Origin: Sphingomonadales bacterium
GTDB lineage: Bacteria; Pseudomonadota; Alphaproteobacteria; Sphingomonadales; Emcibacteraceae
Direction of reading: 5' to 3'
NCBI GenBank assembly: GCA_011051815.1
Contig: DRKK01000235.1
Span: forward strand, 1-7,806
DNA: 7,806 nt
The position numbers and the translations under genes are program-made. The notes under the pieces were generated by a model. That model searched no databases and had not been told where the DNA came from. It was given only the letters and a program-made list of their open reading frames with translations. This document shows, piece by piece, positions 6,438 through 7,806 of the stretch (the first letter of the stretch is position 1; each line of letters begins with the position of its first letter).

Positions 6438-6493
6438 CCAGTTCAATGTTATATCGTGTATCTCTTGGTAAAGTTCCTTAACTGAAACATAGG

Positions 6494-7039
6494 TTATTTA
6501 ATGGGACAGTTCATATTATCATATCTGCGAAAGAGTCCCTCTTTTACCCTTCTTCTCTTATTCATTTCATCAAGCCAGAACTTGAACTCCTCATGTCGCT
6601 CGACTAACAAAACTCTCGCTCTTTTTATGGGGGAATATAAAGCGGAAATATCTAATAAATCCCCCAATACGTCCCCGATAGCTGCAATAGTATTTCTTGC
6701 ATTTCGAGATAGTCTCGCGGCTCTAAGCAATGGTATTAAAACAGCGGCCATATGTAATAATTTTCCGGTTCTGGGGTCCTTAATTTGCCTAAGCATGTTT
6801 TCAATAATGATATTTATCTGGTTTAATTCATTTTGACTTTTTAGAACTTTTTCAGTTGCTTCATCATGAGAAAGTTTGGCATTAAGAAATTCTACCCATA
6901 CTTTATTACATTCTGCTGATAACTTCTCCGCCGTTCTTTTTTGCTCAGACTTATCATTAATGACGATATAGCTCTGACCCCTGCCAAAACGTAAGTATTG
7001 TTCGATAGAGGACTTGGTATGCATACTTGGTTGACGCAT
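6494..7039 (-). CDS. Hypothetical 181-residue coiled-coil protein
   Basis: I do not recognise this family. The start is well supported: GGAG (7050-7047) lies 7 bases before ATG7039. Residues about 27-90 are charged and helical (AEKLSAECNKVW, SHDEATEKVLKSQNELNQIN), probably a coiled coil. Residues 93-130 form an amphipathic or mildly hydrophobic helical segment (LLHMAAVLIPLLRAARLS, then IAAIGDVLGDLLD) without a clear full membrane span, and the C-terminus is basic with Arg/Lys clusters (MNKRRRVKEGLFRR). Base use is clearly more A/T-rich than the tail genes next to it, and it has its own downstream terminator, so it seems a separate transcription unit of different origin. It occupies the place where tail chaperone or tail-tube genes would be expected, but shows no resemblance to them that I can see. 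Confidence 0.72.
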   Translation of the reverse strand: MRQPSMHTKSSIEQYLRFGRGQSYIVINDKSEQKRTAEKLSAECNKVWVEFLNAKLSHDEATEKVLKSQNELNQINIIIENMLRQIKDPRTGKLLHMAAVLIPLLRAARLSRNARNTIAAIGDVLGDLLDISALYSPIKRARVLLVERHEEFKFWLDEMNKRRRVKEGLFRRYDNMNCPIK

Positions 7040-7144
7040 AGTGAGTCTCCAATATGTTGTTAAATAAAAATATTAATAGTAAGGTTAGGAAAGGACTCTA
7101 ATAAAGAAAAATAATCGTATGTAATGTAAAGAGTCAGCATTGAT
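7040..7144. promoter_or_regulatory. Divergent AT-rich intergenic region with three GANTC sites
   Basis: This region separates the divergent 181-residue and Sel1-like genes. GANTC, the CcrM methylation target of most alphaproteobacteria, occurs at 7043-7047, 7094-7098 and 7131-7135, three times in 93 bases. The last two are part of an inverted repeat GACTCT (7094-7099) / AGAGTC (7130-7135). I see no convincing minus-strand promoter hexamers, only AT-rich stretches. Confidence 0.5.
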
Positions 7145-7150
7145 TATAAT
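7145..7150 (+). promoter_or_regulatory. Candidate -10 box for the Sel1-like gene
   Basis: TATAAT is a perfect -10 hexamer, predicting a start near 7157 and a leader of about 41 bases. No good -35 is found at 16-18 bases upstream (taatgt region). A GANTC site (7131-7135) would fall between the -35 and -10 positions. Confidence 0.35.
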
Positions 7151-7197
7151 AGGGGATTAAGGCTATCCAGTTTCAAAATATAATACAAAAATTCATA

Positions 7198-7806
7198 ATG
7201 CTCGGCACCGGAGTTATACTGATCTTCGTTTCCATATTTGTCGTTATAGAGGTGCGAGAATATTACTGGGACAATGAATATAAACGCATGAACCAGGAAT
7301 TTGCTGAAGCCACGAAAAAGATTGAGCGAAGCATTGCCGCAAGCAACCGTCTGGACGAAGAAATCAGACAAGCTGTCAGAGAAAGAGAGCGCAAAACCAG
7401 ACAACACCATATGTTACTCAGTACAGCTTTCAAAGAAAGCCGCTGTTCGGATTTTTTGGAACTTCTCGATTTTGAAGTACCTTTGATTATCCCGGAAAGC
7501 CTTCTAAAAGCGGATCTTTATATGCGCGGCACATGCGCAAAACAAAATTTCTCCAAAGCCTTTGCTCTTTATGATACGGCTTTACATTATATTTATGATG
7601 ACAACCCGAAAGCTATTGCCCAACCTAAGATATTATTTGAAGAATATTACGGGTATACCGCCCATATTAAATTTCGTCTGGCAACTCTTTACTGGCGCGG
7701 CCAAGGAGTTTTACAGGACAAAAAGAAGGCTCTGGAATTATCAAAAGACGCGGTCATCATGCTAGCACCGTGGTATGCCAGAATAAACCACCGCCCGCCC
7801 GATCCC
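7198..7806 (+). CDS. Membrane-anchored Sel1-like repeat protein, C-terminus beyond window
   Basis: The frame is open from ATG7198 to the right edge, 203 residues. Residues 3-18 (GTGVILIFVSIFVVIE) are a single hydrophobic segment, probably a signal anchor. Residues about 24-75 are a highly charged coiled coil (NQEFAEATKKIERSIAA, then many Arg/Glu). Two Sel1-type (TPR-like) repeats follow: ADLYMRGTCAKQNFSKAFAL (105-124) and LATLYWRGQGVLQDKKKALE (161-180), with the typical small-Tyr-x-x-G...KA pattern; more may lie beyond the edge. These repeats mediate protein-protein contact. No clear ribosome-binding site precedes ATG7198; the frame is open back to 7153, with only rare start codons such as ATT7156 after AGGGG, so the start is uncertain. 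It is probably a host gene outside the phage cluster. Membership of a named family is not claimed. Confidence 0.75.
   Translation, partial: MLGTGVILIFVSIFVVIEVREYYWDNEYKRMNQEFAEATKKIERSIAASNRLDEEIRQAVRERERKTRQHHMLLSTAFKESRCSDFLELLDFEVPLIIPESLLKADLYMRGTCAKQNFSKAFALYDTALHYIYDDNPKAIAQPKILFEEYYGYTAHIKFRLATLYWRGQGVLQDKKKALELSKDAVIMLAPWYARINHRPPDP

Noticed and set aside
6501..6836. 111-codon plus-strand frame opposite the 181-residue gene
   Set aside because: The minus-strand frame is longer and has a clear GGAG ribosome-binding site and a terminator; the plus frame has neither.
7144..7410. 88-codon minus-strand frame with a Phe/Leu/Ser-rich, membrane-like product
   Set aside because: It is antisense to the signal-anchor and coiled-coil part of the Sel1-like gene, and the hydrophobicity is explained by complementing Glu/Lys/Arg codons.
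1..7806. CRISPR arrays, tRNA or rRNA genes, insertion sequences, integrase or attachment sites
   Set aside because: No regularly spaced direct repeats, cloverleaf-like segments, transposase motifs or paired terminal repeats were seen; the only tandem repeat is the coding lysine-pentad tract.

Overview
The window holds the distal-tail end of a gene transfer agent (GTA)-like or prophage tail cluster, read right to left on the minus strand, with unrelated AT-rich genes to its right. In order of transcription the tail genes are: a short tape-measure protein split by a frameshift (6402 to 5829), a 782-residue DUF2460 distal-tail protein with a large N-terminal extension (5829-3481), a DUF2163/BR0599-type hub protein (3480-2638), an NlpC/P60 cell-wall peptidase (1884-1462), and the N-terminal 483 residues of a large tail-tip ('megatron', lambda J-like) protein that runs off the left edge (1449-1). 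This matches genes g11-g12-g13-g14-g15 of the Rhodobacter capsulatus GTA. The host is therefore most likely an alphaproteobacterium; three GANTC (CcrM-type) sites in one intergenic region agree with that. I cannot name the genus.

The tail genes are tightly packed (TAATG overlap at 5829, TAG-ATG abutment at 3481/3480, 12 bases between 1462 and 1449). One place breaks the series: between hub and peptidase genes lies an oppositely oriented 229-residue gene (1944-2633), an all-helical domain followed by a histone H1-like lysine/alanine/proline tail. It looks like a 'moron', a gene inserted in a phage operon with its own expression signals. The insertion has separated the peptidase gene from the ribosome-binding or coupling context it would normally share with the hub gene.

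Upstream of the tape-measure gene the phage character ends. A GC-rich hairpin with a T-run (6437-6416, minus strand) stands 13 bases before the tape-measure start codon. Beyond it are an unrecognised 181-residue minus-strand gene (7039-6494) and, divergent from it, the start of a membrane-anchored Sel1-like repeat protein (7198 to the right edge). No head, portal, terminase, tail-tube or chaperone genes are in view, although these would be expected immediately upstream in an intact GTA or siphophage cluster.

The main points to follow up are: a single-base frameshift in the tape-measure gene (decay, error or programmed +1 shift); the terminator that seems to isolate the tail operon; the inserted helical plus histone-like gene; a TIM-barrel-like, glycosidase-looking domain joined to the distal tail protein while the tail-tip protein seems to lack the GTA TIM barrel; and the absence of head genes next to the tail module.
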